From Burkholderiales bacterium (GTDB lineage: Bacteria; Pseudomonadota; Gammaproteobacteria; Burkholderiales; Burkholderiaceae_C), in NCBI GenBank assembly GCA_016702555.1, contig JADJDV010000005.1, positions 528,256 to 592,255 of the forward strand: a stretch of DNA of 64,000 nt. Reading direction: 5' to 3'. Below, piece after piece: positions 43,168-52,163 of this stretch. Below the pieces are notes generated by a model. It had not been told where the DNA came from. It did no database searches and saw nothing but the letters and a program-made list of their open reading frames with translations. The translations under genes were made by a program, and so were the position numbers. Numbering within the stretch: the first letter of the stretch is position 1; each line of letters begins with the position of its first letter.

Positions 43168-44571
43168 TCAGCGCGACACGCCCGGCCGGGCGCTGGCGTC
43201 GGCCGCGGGCGCGCGGCCCCGCGTCAGCTCCAGCCAGGCCAGGATCAGCCCACCGGCCAGCAGCACGCCGACACCGACCAGGGCGCCGGTCTTCACGTAC
43301 ACCAGCGACGACCACAGCATGTAGGCGCAGACGGCAGCAAACAGCAGCGGCAGCACCGGGTACAGCGGCACCTTGAACGGCCGCTCGGTGTGCGGCTCCT
43401 TCACGCGCAGCACGATCAGCGCCAGCGTGCTGAGCAGGAAGAAGGTCCAGAACACCGGCGCGGTGTACTCGACCATGGCCTCGAAGCCGCTGCGCAGCGC
43501 GCCCCCCAGCACCACCAGCGCCAGCGCGAAGGCCGACTGCAGCAGCAGCGCCAGCGTCGGCACGCCGCGCTCGGGGTGCCAGCGGCCCAGCACGTGCAGC
43601 TGCGGCCAGTCGCGCCCGACGGCAAAGTTGGTGCGTGCGCCGACGATCATGGTGGCGTTGATCGAGGTCAGCGCCGCCACCGCCACGGCCAGCGCGATCA
43701 GCGTCTCGCCGGTGCGCCCGAAGGCCACTTTCAGCAGATCGGCCGCCACCGCCTGGCTCTTGGCCATGCCCTGCAGTCCCAGCCCGTACACATAGGCCAG
43801 GTTGACCAGCACGTACAGCACGGTAATGAACACCAGGCTAATCAGCAGCGCGTACAGGATGCCGTGGCGCGAGCCGCGCAGCTCGGCGCTCAGGTAGGCG
43901 GCCTCGTTCCAGCCGCCGTAGGTCAGCAGCACGAACACCATCGCCAGGCCCAGCATGCCCAGACTCGGCATGCCGCTGGCCGCCGGGGCGGCGGCGGTCT
44001 CGGCCACCGGCATGGTGTGGCCGTTGCCCAGCCACAGGTACAGGCCCGCCACGATGACCAGCACCAGGCCCATCACCTCGGCCAGCGTCAGCCAGCTCTG
44101 CGCGCCGGCGCTGGTGTGGATGCCGCGCACGTTGACCCAGGTCAGCACCACGATCGACAGCGCGGCCCAGATGGCGGTGCCGTGCGCGCCCAGCGGCAGC
44201 ACCGCGCTCATGTAGTCGCCGAACACGAAGCCCAGCAGCGCGATCGAACCGGTGGTGATGACCGAAAAGCGCGCCCACGCGAACAGAAAGGACACGCGAC
44301 GGCCGTAGGCGCGGTGCAGGAAGTGGTAGTCGCCGCCGGCGTGCGGCCAGGTCGCGGCCAGCTCGGCATAGCACAGCGCGCCGATCAGCGAGACCACGCC
44401 GCCCGCCACCCAGGCGGCGATCATCCATTCGGTCGAGCCGGTGAACTGCGCCACCAGCGAAGGCGACTTGAAGATGCCGGCGCCGATGACGATGCCGACG
44501 ATGATGGCCACCGCCTCGCGCAGGCGCAGGGTCTTGCCCGGCTGCACGGACTCGAGGTCGGCGCCGCTCAT
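43168..44571 (-). CDS. APC-family amino acid permease
   Basis: This 467-residue inner-membrane transporter has about 12 helices. The first carries the APC substrate-binding glycine signature IVGIVIGAGIFKSPSLVAQF, and the sequence CYAELAATWPHAGGDYHFLH follows in helix 3. Substrate cannot be assigned; amino acid or polyamine uptake is likely. The start ATG overlaps the upstream methyltransferase stop, so the two are translated together. Confidence 0.9.
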   Translation of the reverse strand: MSGADLESVQPGKTLRLREAVAIIVGIVIGAGIFKSPSLVAQFTGSTEWMIAAWVAGGVVSLIGALCYAELAATWPHAGGDYHFLHRAYGRRVSFLFAWARFSVITTGSIALLGFVFGDYMSAVLPLGAHGTAIWAALSIVVLTWVNVRGIHTSAGAQSWLTLAEVMGLVLVIVAGLYLWLGNGHTMPVAETAAAPAASGMPSLGMLGLAMVFVLLTYGGWNEAAYLSAELRGSRHGILYALLISLVFITVLYVLVNLAYVYGLGLQGMAKSQAVAADLLKVAFGRTGETLIALAVAVAALTSINATMIVGARTNFAVGRDWPQLHVLGRWHPERGVPTLALLLQSAFALALVVLGGALRSGFEAMVEYTAPVFWTFFLLSTLALIVLRVKEPHTERPFKVPLYPVLPLLFAAVCAYMLWSSLVYVKTGALVGVGVLLAGGLILAWLELTRGRAPAADASARPGVSR

Positions 44572-45530
44572 TCGGTCCCCAGCAAATCGGCTTCGTTGTC
44601 GGGTGTCGGGCCGGCGCCGTCGATGGCTGGCGCCACGCCGATGCGTTTGGCGCTGAAGGACGAGCGCGCACCACCGGCCGAGAAGTCGTACACCGAGCCG
44701 TTGATGGTGTTGCCGGCCAGCCGACCGACGAAGCGGCGCAGATGGCCGTCGGCGTCGGTGAAGCCGAAGCTGACCTGCTCGCCGGCCACGCGCGCCTCGC
44801 GCAGCATGGCCTCGAAATCGCTGAACCTGGCCTCGCCCTCGAGCCGCTGGAAGCTCTGGTGCAGCGCCAGCGGCACCGTCACCGGCTGGCCGCCCTGCGT
44901 GAAGCTCAGCTCCCAGTGGCCACCGGCGTTGGCCGGCACCAGCCACAGGTGCACCGAGGCCGATTTGATGCGCGCCGTCTCGTCCGGGCGCCAGCGACCC
45001 ATGCGGAATTCATGCGACACCACGCGCGTGCCGGGCTTGAGCGCCAGGAGGCGGTGGCGCAGCCGCAGGTTGAGGTGCGGCAGCAGGTACATGGTGATGA
45101 CGGTGGCGCGGCTGAAATCGGACTCGAAAATGTCGGCCTTTTCGAAGCGCGCGCGCTCGGCCACCAGCGCCGCCTGCGCGCGGCGCCGCGACAGCTCGAC
45201 CATGTCGGGGTTGTATTCGATGCCCAGGCCACTGGCGCCCTCGCGCGCGGCGGCGATGACGATCTTGCCGTCGCCCGAGCCGAGGTCGATCAGGTAGTCC
45301 TGCGGCGTCAGCTGCGCCATGCGCAGCATGCGCGTGACCAGCGCGTCGGGCGTGGGGATCCAGATCACGTCCTTGCCGGACTGGCCGCGCTGCGGCTCGT
45401 ACGGCGCGGCCTGGCCCGCCGTCTGCTGTGCCCACAGCGGCGGCGCACCCAGCAGCCCGCCGAGTGCGATGGCGCCGCTGCCGGCGATCAACTGGCGGCG
45501 CCGCGCGCCAAAGGTGTCGATGGGGGTCAT
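44568..45530 (-). CDS. Class I SAM-dependent methyltransferase with a Tat-like signal peptide
   Basis: This 320-residue protein opens MTPIDTFGARRRQLIAGSGA and continues through LGGLLGAPPLWAQ, which looks like a twin-arginine signal peptide with an AxA-type cleavage site. The next domain has the SAM motif YLIDLGSGDGKIVIAAA (residues 79-95) and EYNPDMVELSRRRAQ. The C-terminal 130 residues form a beta-rich domain (LWLVPANAGGHWELSFTQGG) I do not recognise. Export of a SAM enzyme is odd. It is coupled to the downstream permease. Confidence 0.75.
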   Translation of the reverse strand: MTPIDTFGARRRQLIAGSGAIALGGLLGAPPLWAQQTAGQAAPYEPQRGQSGKDVIWIPTPDALVTRMLRMAQLTPQDYLIDLGSGDGKIVIAAAREGASGLGIEYNPDMVELSRRRAQAALVAERARFEKADIFESDFSRATVITMYLLPHLNLRLRHRLLALKPGTRVVSHEFRMGRWRPDETARIKSASVHLWLVPANAGGHWELSFTQGGQPVTVPLALHQSFQRLEGEARFSDFEAMLREARVAGEQVSFGFTDADGHLRRFVGRLAGNTINGSVYDFSAGGARSSFSAKRIGVAPAIDGAGPTPDNEADLLGTE

Positions 45531-45687
45531 GCGTCGATGTGTCCTCGTGGTGTGGGTTCGAAGAAGCGGCCCGGTCGCGTGAAACTCGCGCGGCCTGAGC
45601 GGGCACCGGCCAGCGGCGAAAAATACCATGTCTTGAGCAGGGTCGGATACGGCCCGGATCGGAGGGCAAGGCCACCCATTCGTTCCG

Positions 45688-46962
45688 TCAGACGTCGGCG
45701 GCGGATTCGGGCGGCATCCAGCGCTGCAGGTGCAGCACGTTGTCGCCCCGGTGGGCCCGGCTCCTGGCCAGTTCCTGCCGCGCCACGGTGCGTAGGTGCA
45801 CCTCATCCGGGCCGTCCAGAAAGCGCAGCGCGCGGCCCCAGCTCCACAGCGCGGCCAGCGGCGTGTCGGGCGTCAGGCCGACGGCGCCAAACACCTGCAT
45901 GGCGCGGTCGATCACCGTGGTCTGCAGGCGCGCGGCCACCAGCTTGATGGCCGACACGTCGGTGCGCGCGGCCTGGTTGCCCGCCACGTCCATGCGCCAG
46001 GCGGCGCGCAGCACCAGCAGGCGCGCCTGGTCGATCTCGACGCGGCTCATGGCGATCCAGTCCTGCACGTTGGCGAAGTCCGACAGGTGCTTGCCAAAGG
46101 CCATGCGCTCCAGCGCGCGCTCGGCCATCAGCTCCAGCGCCAGCTCGCACTGGCCAATGGTGCGCATGCAGTGGTGCACGCGGCCCGGCCCCAGGCGCGC
46201 CTGCGCCATGGCAAAGCCCTCACCTTCGTCGCCCAGCAGGTCGACCGCAGGCACGCGCACGTCGCGGAACAGCAGCTCGCAATGCCCCTCTATCGCCTGG
46301 TGCTGCATCACCGGGATGTTGCGCACGATCTCCACGCCCGGCGCGTCCATGGGCACCAGCAGCAGGCTGTGGCGGCGGTGCGCGGGCGCATCCGGCGACG
46401 GGTCGGACACGCCCATCACGATGGCCAGCTGGCAGTTGGGGTGGGCGGCGCCGGTGATGAACCACTTGCGGCCATTCAGCAGGTAATGCTCGCCCTGGCG
46501 CGCGATGCGCGTGCCCAGGTTGGTGGGGTCGGACGAGGCCACGTCGGGCTCGCTCATGGCAAAGCAGGAGCGAATGGCACCGTCCATCAGCGGGCGCAGC
46601 CACTGGGCGCGCTGCGCCTCAGTGGCGAACAGGTGCAGCAGTTCGATGTTGCCGGTGTCGGGCGCGCTGCAATTGAACACCTCGCTGGCCCAGGGCACGC
46701 GGCCCATGATTTCGGCCAGCGGTGCGTATTCGAGATTGGTCAGGCGCGTGCCGGGTTCGCCGGCTTGCAGGCCCGGCAGGAACAGGTTCCACAACCCCAT
46801 GTCGCGGGCCTGCGCCTTCAGCGGCTCGATCACGTCGAGCGGGTACACCCCCGCATCGGCCCAGCGGTGCCAGTCGCGGTGCGAGGGCAGGATCAGGTCA
46901 TCCATGAAGCGCTGCACCTGCTGCTGCAGCGCCTGCACGCGGGGGGAATACGCGAAGTCCAT
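45688..46962 (-). CDS. Acyl-CoA dehydrogenase family protein
   Basis: This 424-residue flavoprotein has the family blocks CFAMSEPDVASSDPTNLGT and NGRKWFITGAAHPNCQLAIV, then RVHHCMRTIGQCELALELM. The C-terminal helical domain has AIKLVAARLQTTVIDRAMQVFGAVGLTPDTPLA. It resembles long-chain (ACAD10/11-like) members. The ATG at 46960-46962 is preferred over a GTG three codons upstream. Substrate chain is unknown. Confidence 0.9.
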   Translation of the reverse strand: MDFAYSPRVQALQQQVQRFMDDLILPSHRDWHRWADAGVYPLDVIEPLKAQARDMGLWNLFLPGLQAGEPGTRLTNLEYAPLAEIMGRVPWASEVFNCSAPDTGNIELLHLFATEAQRAQWLRPLMDGAIRSCFAMSEPDVASSDPTNLGTRIARQGEHYLLNGRKWFITGAAHPNCQLAIVMGVSDPSPDAPAHRRHSLLLVPMDAPGVEIVRNIPVMQHQAIEGHCELLFRDVRVPAVDLLGDEGEGFAMAQARLGPGRVHHCMRTIGQCELALELMAERALERMAFGKHLSDFANVQDWIAMSRVEIDQARLLVLRAAWRMDVAGNQAARTDVSAIKLVAARLQTTVIDRAMQVFGAVGLTPDTPLAALWSWGRALRFLDGPDEVHLRTVARQELARSRAHRGDNVLHLQRWMPPESAADV

Positions 46963-47067
46963 GCGGGGCACTCTATGCCGTGACCGGCAAACGTGCAGTC
47001 CGGTCGAGGACAGTGGTCAGGCCGAGCCCGGGCCGCTGCGGCAAGATACCCATTGCGCCGCCGCAGC

Positions 47068-47937
47068 CTATTGCGTCGGCGCCAACCCCTTCACCACCGT
47101 CGGATAGCGCAGGCGCACGCGCAGTTCGTGCTTCAGCCGCTGGTTGTGCAGCCGGCGCGATTCGCCCATGAAGCTGAGCAGCGTGGCGGGCAAGCACTCG
47201 CGCGCCTCGGCCCGCGTGATGCGCGGCGGGCGCGGCAGGCCATACAGATCGGCCGCCAGGTCGAAGTAGTCGCCCATCTTCAGCATGGTGTCGTCGCTGG
47301 CGTGGTACACGCGCTGCGGCCGGCCGCGCCACAGCGCCGCCAGCACCGCGCGCGCCAGGTCGTCGGCGTGGATGTGGTTGGTGAACACGTCGTCCTCCGC
47401 CGTCAGCACCGGCGTGCCGCGCTGCAGGCGATCGCGCGGCGTGCCGCCGGGGCGGTCGGGCGCATAAATGCCCGGGATGCGCAGGATGCTGGCGCGCACC
47501 GCGGCCGCCCGGCCAAAGGCGCGCACACGCCCCTCGGCCGCCACGCGGCGCCGCGCACGGGCCGTGCGCGGCGCCGGCGCGCGCGTCTCATCGATCCAGG
47601 CGCCACCGCAATCGCCGTACACGCCCGTGGTCGATCCGTACACCAGCGCCGTCGGCACGCTGCGCCGCGCCAGCGCCCGCAGCAGCGCCTGCGTGCGCGG
47701 ATCGCCCTCGCCTTCGCGCGGTGGCGGCGCCAGATGGATGACATGCGTGGCGATGCCGGCCAGGCGCTGCAGGCTGGCCGCGTCGTCCAGATCGCCGGCC
47801 AGCGGCCGGATGCCCTGCGCCCGCAGGGCGGGCGCCTGCTCGGCATCGCGCAGCAGCGCCGACACCTGCACCCGCGGCGGCAGCCGCCGCGCCACACGCT
47901 GGCCCACGTCGCCACAGCCGACGATGAGCACGCGCAT
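47068..47937 (-). CDS. NAD(P)-binding epimerase/dehydratase-like protein (extended SDR)
   Basis: This 289-residue protein starts MRVLIVGCGDVGQRVARRL, a Rossmann nucleotide-binding loop with GCGDVG at residues 8-13. Later blocks are ALVYGSTTGVYGDCGGAWID (the YGS..GVYG pattern of the SDR active region) and FTNHIHADDLARAVLAALWR. It resembles YeeZ/SDR family 5-like proteins annotated as NAD-dependent epimerases. Substrate unknown. The start is fixed by the Rossmann motif. Confidence 0.82.
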   Translation of the reverse strand: MRVLIVGCGDVGQRVARRLPPRVQVSALLRDAEQAPALRAQGIRPLAGDLDDAASLQRLAGIATHVIHLAPPPREGEGDPRTQALLRALARRSVPTALVYGSTTGVYGDCGGAWIDETRAPAPRTARARRRVAAEGRVRAFGRAAAVRASILRIPGIYAPDRPGGTPRDRLQRGTPVLTAEDDVFTNHIHADDLARAVLAALWRGRPQRVYHASDDTMLKMGDYFDLAADLYGLPRPPRITRAEARECLPATLLSFMGESRRLHNQRLKHELRVRLRYPTVVKGLAPTQ

Positions 47938-48037
47938 GCGCCGGAAGCGAGCGGGCTTGGCGCCGAGAGGGCTTTGGTTTGAGGGCAAAATCGACCGCTT
48001 CAGCAGGGACTCGAACCTGCCAAGGATACCCAAGCGC

Positions 48038-49081
48038 ATGACCCATACCATCACCGTCCAGCCCAGTGGCCGCAGCTTCGAGGCCGAACCCAACGAAACC
48101 ATGCTCGCCGCCGGCATCCGTCAGGGCATCGGCTTGCCCTACGGCTGCAAGAACGGTGCCTGCGGCTCTTGCAAGTGCAAGAAGATCAGCGGCATCGTCA
48201 CGCACGGCCCGCACCAGGACAAGGCGCTCAGCGCGCAGGAAGAGGCCGACGGCTACGTGCTGACCTGCTGCGGCACAGCGCAAAGCGAGGTGGTGCTGGA
48301 GTCGCGCCAGGTCACGCACGCGGGCGCCTTCCCGATCAAGAAGATGCCGGCGCGCGTGGCGCTGCTCGAGCGCCTCTCGCCCGACGTCATGCGCGTGAAG
48401 CTGCAACTGCCGGGCAACGACATCATTCAGTACCACGCGGGGCAGTACGTCGAGTTCCTCCTGCCGGATGGCGTGCGGCGCAGCTACAGCATGGCCAACG
48501 CACCGCACACGCTGATCGAGAACGGCGCGCCCCTGATCGACCTGCACATCCGCCACATGCCAGGCGGCAAGTTCACCGACCACGTGTTCGGCGCCATGAA
48601 GGAAAAGGAAATCCTGCGCATCGAAGGACCGTACGGCAGCTTTCATCTACGCGATGATTCACCCAAGCCGATCGTGCTGCTGGCCTCGGGCACGGGCATC
48701 GCGCCCATCAAGGCCATCATCGAGCACATGCAGTTCATGGGCATCACGCGGGATGCCGTGCTGTACTGGGGCGGCCGGCGACCGCACGACCTGTACCTGG
48801 ACGCATGGATCAAGGCCCAGTGCGCCGAGATGCCGCACCTGAGGTACGTGCCGGTGGTGTCCGATGCCCTGCCCGAGGACGGCTGGACCGGTCGTACCGG
48901 CTTCGTGCACCTCGCCGTGCTGCAGGACCTGCCGGATCTGTCGGGCCACCAAGTCTACGCCTGCGGCTCGCCCATCGTGGTCGATTCGGCCCGCCACGAC
49001 TACATCGAGCAGGCCGGCCTGCCCGAGGAGGAGTTCTACGCCGACGCTTTCACCAGCGAGGCCGACAAGATCGCTGTCTGA
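48038..49081 (+). CDS. Ferredoxin-NAD(P)H reductase-type protein (CDP-6-deoxy-delta-3,4-glucoseen reductase-like)
   Basis: This 347-residue electron-transfer protein has an N-terminal plant-type [2Fe-2S] ferredoxin domain with C37, C42, C45 (GCKNGACGSCKCKK) and C77, then an FAD domain (RRSYSMANAPH) and an NAD domain (LLASGTGIAPIKAIIEHM). In Burkholderiales it is usually named after AscD, but it lies outside any sugar cluster here, so the true redox partner is unknown. Confidence 0.87.
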   Translation: MTHTITVQPSGRSFEAEPNETMLAAGIRQGIGLPYGCKNGACGSCKCKKISGIVTHGPHQDKALSAQEEADGYVLTCCGTAQSEVVLESRQVTHAGAFPIKKMPARVALLERLSPDVMRVKLQLPGNDIIQYHAGQYVEFLLPDGVRRSYSMANAPHTLIENGAPLIDLHIRHMPGGKFTDHVFGAMKEKEILRIEGPYGSFHLRDDSPKPIVLLASGTGIAPIKAIIEHMQFMGITRDAVLYWGGRRPHDLYLDAWIKAQCAEMPHLRYVPVVSDALPEDGWTGRTGFVHLAVLQDLPDLSGHQVYACGSPIVVDSARHDYIEQAGLPEEEFYADAFTSEADKIAV

Positions 49082-49130
49082 GCCACACACACCTTTTCAT
49101 CGCCACCCGCGCTTCATCCCGAAACCCGCC

Positions 49131-50096
49131 ATGCAACGACGTTCCCTGCTGCTGACCAGCCTCGCCCTCGCCGCCAGTGCGCCCGCCTTCGCCCAGTCCG
49201 ACAAGCCAATCCGCCTGATCGTGCCCTACGCGCCCGGCGGCCCGCTCGACATCACGGCGCGCGCCCTGGCCGAGCAGGTGAAGGACGCGCTCGGCACCGT
49301 CATCGTGGACAACAAGCCTGGCGCCGGCGGCAACATCGGCAGCGATCTGGTCGCCAAGGCCGCGCCCGACGGCCACACCATCGGCGTCGCCGCCGTCGCC
49401 ACCCACGCCATCAATCCCTGGCTGTTCAGCAAGATGCCGTTCGATGCGGCCAAGGACTTCGCCCCCATCACCCAGATGGTGCGGGTGCCCAACGTGCTGG
49501 TGATGAACGCCGACACCGCGGCGCGCCTGAAGATCAACACCCTGGCCGACCTGATCGCCTACGCCAAGCGCCATCCTGGCAAGCTCAACTACGGCTCGGG
49601 CGGCAACGGCTCGGCCGGCCACCTGGCCGGCGAGATGTTCAAGCAGGGCGCCGGCGTGTTCATCGTGCACATCCCCTACAACGGCGGCAACCCGGCGCAA
49701 CTGGCCCTGCTCTCGGGCCAGGTCGACTTCAACATCGACAACCTGGCCACCGCCTCCGCCAACATCAAGGCCGGCAAACTGAAAGCCTTGGCCGTCACCA
49801 CCGCCAAGCGCTCGACCCTGCTGCCCGAGGTGCCGGCCATCGCCGAGACCCTCAAGGGCTTCGAAGTCGACACCTGGTGGGGCCTGGTCGCCCCCGCCGG
49901 CACCCCAGCCGACATCGTGGCCCGGCTGAACACCGCCTTCACGGCCGCGCTGAAAAGCCCCGACACGCAGACCCGCTTCGCCCAGCTGATGGCCGAACCC
50001 ATGCCGACCACGCCCGAGCAGTTCGGCCAGTTCATGGCGCGCGAACGGGCGCGCTACGAGCCGGTGGTGAAGCGCTCGGGGGCGAAGGTGGATTGA
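49131..50096 (+). CDS. Tripartite tricarboxylate transporter substrate-binding protein (TctC/Bug family)
   Basis: This 321-residue periplasmic protein has a signal peptide (MQRRSLLLTSLALAASAPAF, cleavage after AQ) and the Bug signatures IRLIVPYAPGGPLDITARAL, NKPGAGGNIGSDLVAKAAPD and VPAIAETLKGFEVDTWWGL. Such proteins bind small carboxylates or aromatic acids. No TctA/TctB membrane genes are adjacent, which is typical of orphan Bug proteins in this order. Confidence 0.92.
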   Translation: MQRRSLLLTSLALAASAPAFAQSDKPIRLIVPYAPGGPLDITARALAEQVKDALGTVIVDNKPGAGGNIGSDLVAKAAPDGHTIGVAAVATHAINPWLFSKMPFDAAKDFAPITQMVRVPNVLVMNADTAARLKINTLADLIAYAKRHPGKLNYGSGGNGSAGHLAGEMFKQGAGVFIVHIPYNGGNPAQLALLSGQVDFNIDNLATASANIKAGKLKALAVTTAKRSTLLPEVPAIAETLKGFEVDTWWGLVAPAGTPADIVARLNTAFTAALKSPDTQTRFAQLMAEPMPTTPEQFGQFMARERARYEPVVKRSGAKVD

Positions 50097-50121
50097 GCAA
50101 ATTCCTGCAGCAAGAAAACAA

Positions 50122-50150
50122 AGAGCCACGGCAGTCCGTGGCTCTTTTTT
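50122..50150 (+). terminator. Terminator, probably bidirectional, between tctC and livJ-type gene
   Basis: AGAGCCACGG and CCGTGGCTCT form a perfect 10-base stem with a four-base loop, followed by TTTTT on the plus strand. On the minus strand the same stem is followed by TTGTTTTC, so it can serve both convergent genes. Confidence 0.9.
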
Positions 50151-50175
50151 CATGGCCTGATGGCCAGGCTCAGGC

Positions 50176-51324
50176 TCAGTTCAGCGGCGCGCGCACCATG
50201 TTTTTGTACGCATTCAGCGTCACCGCCGGCTGCGTCAGTTCGCCCTTGTCGGTGAACTGGATCTGCGCCGTCACGCCCTTGAAGTTGGTCTTGGGCAGCG
50301 CGGTCACGTAGACCCTGGGATCGACCGAGTCGGCGCGCTTCATGGCGTTGACCAGCACCATGGTGGCGTCGTAGGCATAAGGGCTGTAGATCTGGAACTG
50401 GCCTGGGAACTTGGCGTCGTAGCGCTTCTTCCAGTCCTGGCCGCCAGCCATTTTCTCGACCGAGATGCCGCCGGTGGCGCAGGTCACGTTGGCCACGGCG
50501 GCCGACTTGCTCGCCAGTTCGGGCAGCTTCTCGGTGCAAGAGCCGTCGCCGCTGAAGAACTTGACCTTGCCCAGGCCCAGCTGCTCCATCTGCCGCAGCA
50601 TGGGGCCCGACTGCGAGTCGAGGCCACCGTAGAAGATGGCGTCGGGGTTCTTCGATCGGATGCTGGTCAGGATGGCCATGAAGTCGGTCGCCTTGTCGGT
50701 GGTGAACTCGGAGGCCACCACTTCCATGCCCTTCTTCTTGGCGGTGTCCTTGAACACGTCGGCCAGGCCCTGACCGTAGGCGGTGCGGTCGTCGATCACC
50801 GCGACCTTCTTCAGCTTCAGCGCGTCGGCGGCGTAGATGGCCAGCGCCGCGCCCAGCGCGTTGTCGTTGGCAATCAGGCGGTACGTGGTGTTGTAGCCCG
50901 GCTTGGTGACGTCCGGGTTGGTGGCGGCGGTGGTGATGTGCGGGATGCCGCACTTGTTGTAGATCACCGAGGCCGGCATGGTGGTGCCGGACTGCAGGTG
51001 ACCCACCACACCGGCCACCTTCTGGTCGCACAGCTTCTGCGCCACGGCGGTGGCCTGCTTGGGATCGCCGGCATCGTCTTCGGCGGCGATCTCGAACTTG
51101 ACCTTCTTGCCGCCGATGCTGAGGTTCTGCGCGTTCAGCTCGTCAATGGCTAGGCGCACGCCGTTTTCGGTGTCCTTGCCGATGTGGGCGATGCCGCCCG
51201 AAGTGGGGCCAGCGTGGGCGATGCGCACGGTCTGCGCCTCCTGCGCCTGGGCGCCGGTGGCCAGCAGCAGCGCGCCGACGGCCAGTGCGGACAAGGGGAA
51301 GTGGTGATGGCGGAAAGTTGTCAT
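50176..51324 (-). CDS. Branched-chain amino acid ABC transporter, substrate-binding protein
   Basis: This 382-residue LivJ/LivK-type protein has a signal peptide (LSALAVGALLLATGAQAQEA) and the two-lobe fold with IAHAGPTSGGIAHIGKDTENG, IAAEDDAGDPKQATAVAQKL and AVIDDRTAYGQGLADVFKD. It is the last gene of the livHMGF cluster, about 120 bases after livF, a gap that includes a strong hairpin. Binding of leucine, isoleucine or valine is likely by family. Confidence 0.93.
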   Translation of the reverse strand: MTTFRHHHFPLSALAVGALLLATGAQAQEAQTVRIAHAGPTSGGIAHIGKDTENGVRLAIDELNAQNLSIGGKKVKFEIAAEDDAGDPKQATAVAQKLCDQKVAGVVGHLQSGTTMPASVIYNKCGIPHITTAATNPDVTKPGYNTTYRLIANDNALGAALAIYAADALKLKKVAVIDDRTAYGQGLADVFKDTAKKKGMEVVASEFTTDKATDFMAILTSIRSKNPDAIFYGGLDSQSGPMLRQMEQLGLGKVKFFSGDGSCTEKLPELASKSAAVANVTCATGGISVEKMAGGQDWKKRYDAKFPGQFQIYSPYAYDATMVLVNAMKRADSVDPRVYVTALPKTNFKGVTAQIQFTDKGELTQPAVTLNAYKNMVRAPLN

Positions 51325-51401
51325 GTGGGGTACTCCAGGCAAGACAAGGGAAGGAATGACGGCGGTGCCGCCGTCTCGAAAATCGGAAAAGGCAATGCTA
51401 A

Positions 51402-51419
51402 CCCGGCCGCACGGCCGGT
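51402..51419 (-). other. Stable intercistronic hairpin between livF and the binding-protein gene
   Basis: CCGGCCG and CGGCCGG pair across a two-base centre. No T run follows, so it is not a terminator. In transporter operons such hairpins can stabilise or mark processing ends; here the binding-protein message lies downstream of livF stop on the reverse strand. Role is inference. Confidence 0.4.
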
Positions 51420-51444
51420 CGAGCACAGTGGATGGGTGGTGGCG

Positions 51445-52161
51445 CTATTCGCCCAGATAGGCGGCGCGCACCTTGGGATCGGCCAGCAGTTCCTTGCCGC
51501 CGCCCGCCATGGTGATCAGGCCCGACTCCATCACATACCCGCGGTCGGCCAGCGCCAGCGCGCGGCTGGCGTTCTGCTCCACCAGCAGGATGGTGACGCC
51601 CTGGGCGTAGACGTCGCGCACCACCTCGAACACCTTGTCGACCATGATGGGTGACAGGCCCATCGAGGGCTCGTCCATCAGCAGCAGCTTGGGTCGGCTC
51701 ATCAGCGCGCGGCCCATGGCCAGCATCTGCTGCTCGCCGCCGGACATGGTGCCGGCCAGCTGGTCCTTGCGCTCGCGCAGGCGCGGGAAGATGGTGAACA
51801 CCTTTTCCACGTCCTCGGCGATGCCGGGCTTGTCGTTGCGGATGTAGGCACCCATCAGCAGGTTCTCGGTGATGCTCATGCGCGTGAACACACCGCGACC
51901 CTCGGGCACCATGGCCAAGCCCTGCTTGACCAGGTCCCACGGACCCTGGCCCTTGATCGATTTGCCCAGGTATTCGATGTCACCCCCGGCCAGCGGCAGC
52001 GTGCCGGTGATGGCCTTCATGGTGGTGGTCTTGCCGGCGCCGTTGGAGCCGATCAGCGACACCAGTTCGCCCTCCCGGACTTCGAAGTCCACGCCCTTGA
52101 CGGCCTGAATGCCGCCGTAGGCCACTTTCAGGCCGGAAACCTTCAACAGCGTCTGTGCCAT
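51445..52161 (-). CDS. livF: Branched-chain amino acid ABC transporter ATP-binding protein LivF
   Basis: This 238-residue ATPase has Walker A GSNGAGKT (residues 38-45), the ABC signature MSGGEQQMLAMGRAL and Walker B LLLMDEPSMGLSP, all in LivF-type context (MVPEGRGVFTRMSI). The start MAQTLLKVSGLKVAYGG follows the livG stop by two bases. Confidence 0.96.
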   Translation of the reverse strand: MAQTLLKVSGLKVAYGGIQAVKGVDFEVREGELVSLIGSNGAGKTTTMKAITGTLPLAGGDIEYLGKSIKGQGPWDLVKQGLAMVPEGRGVFTRMSITENLLMGAYIRNDKPGIAEDVEKVFTIFPRLRERKDQLAGTMSGGEQQMLAMGRALMSRPKLLLMDEPSMGLSPIMVDKVFEVVRDVYAQGVTILLVEQNASRALALADRGYVMESGLITMAGGGKELLADPKVRAAYLGE

Positions 52162-52163
52162 GT

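Noticed and set aside
48003..48020. tRNA T-arm-like sequence on the minus strand (GCAGGTTCGAGTCCCTGC)
   Set aside because: The loop would be eight bases and no acceptor, D or anticodon arm can be found around it, so it is not a tRNA.
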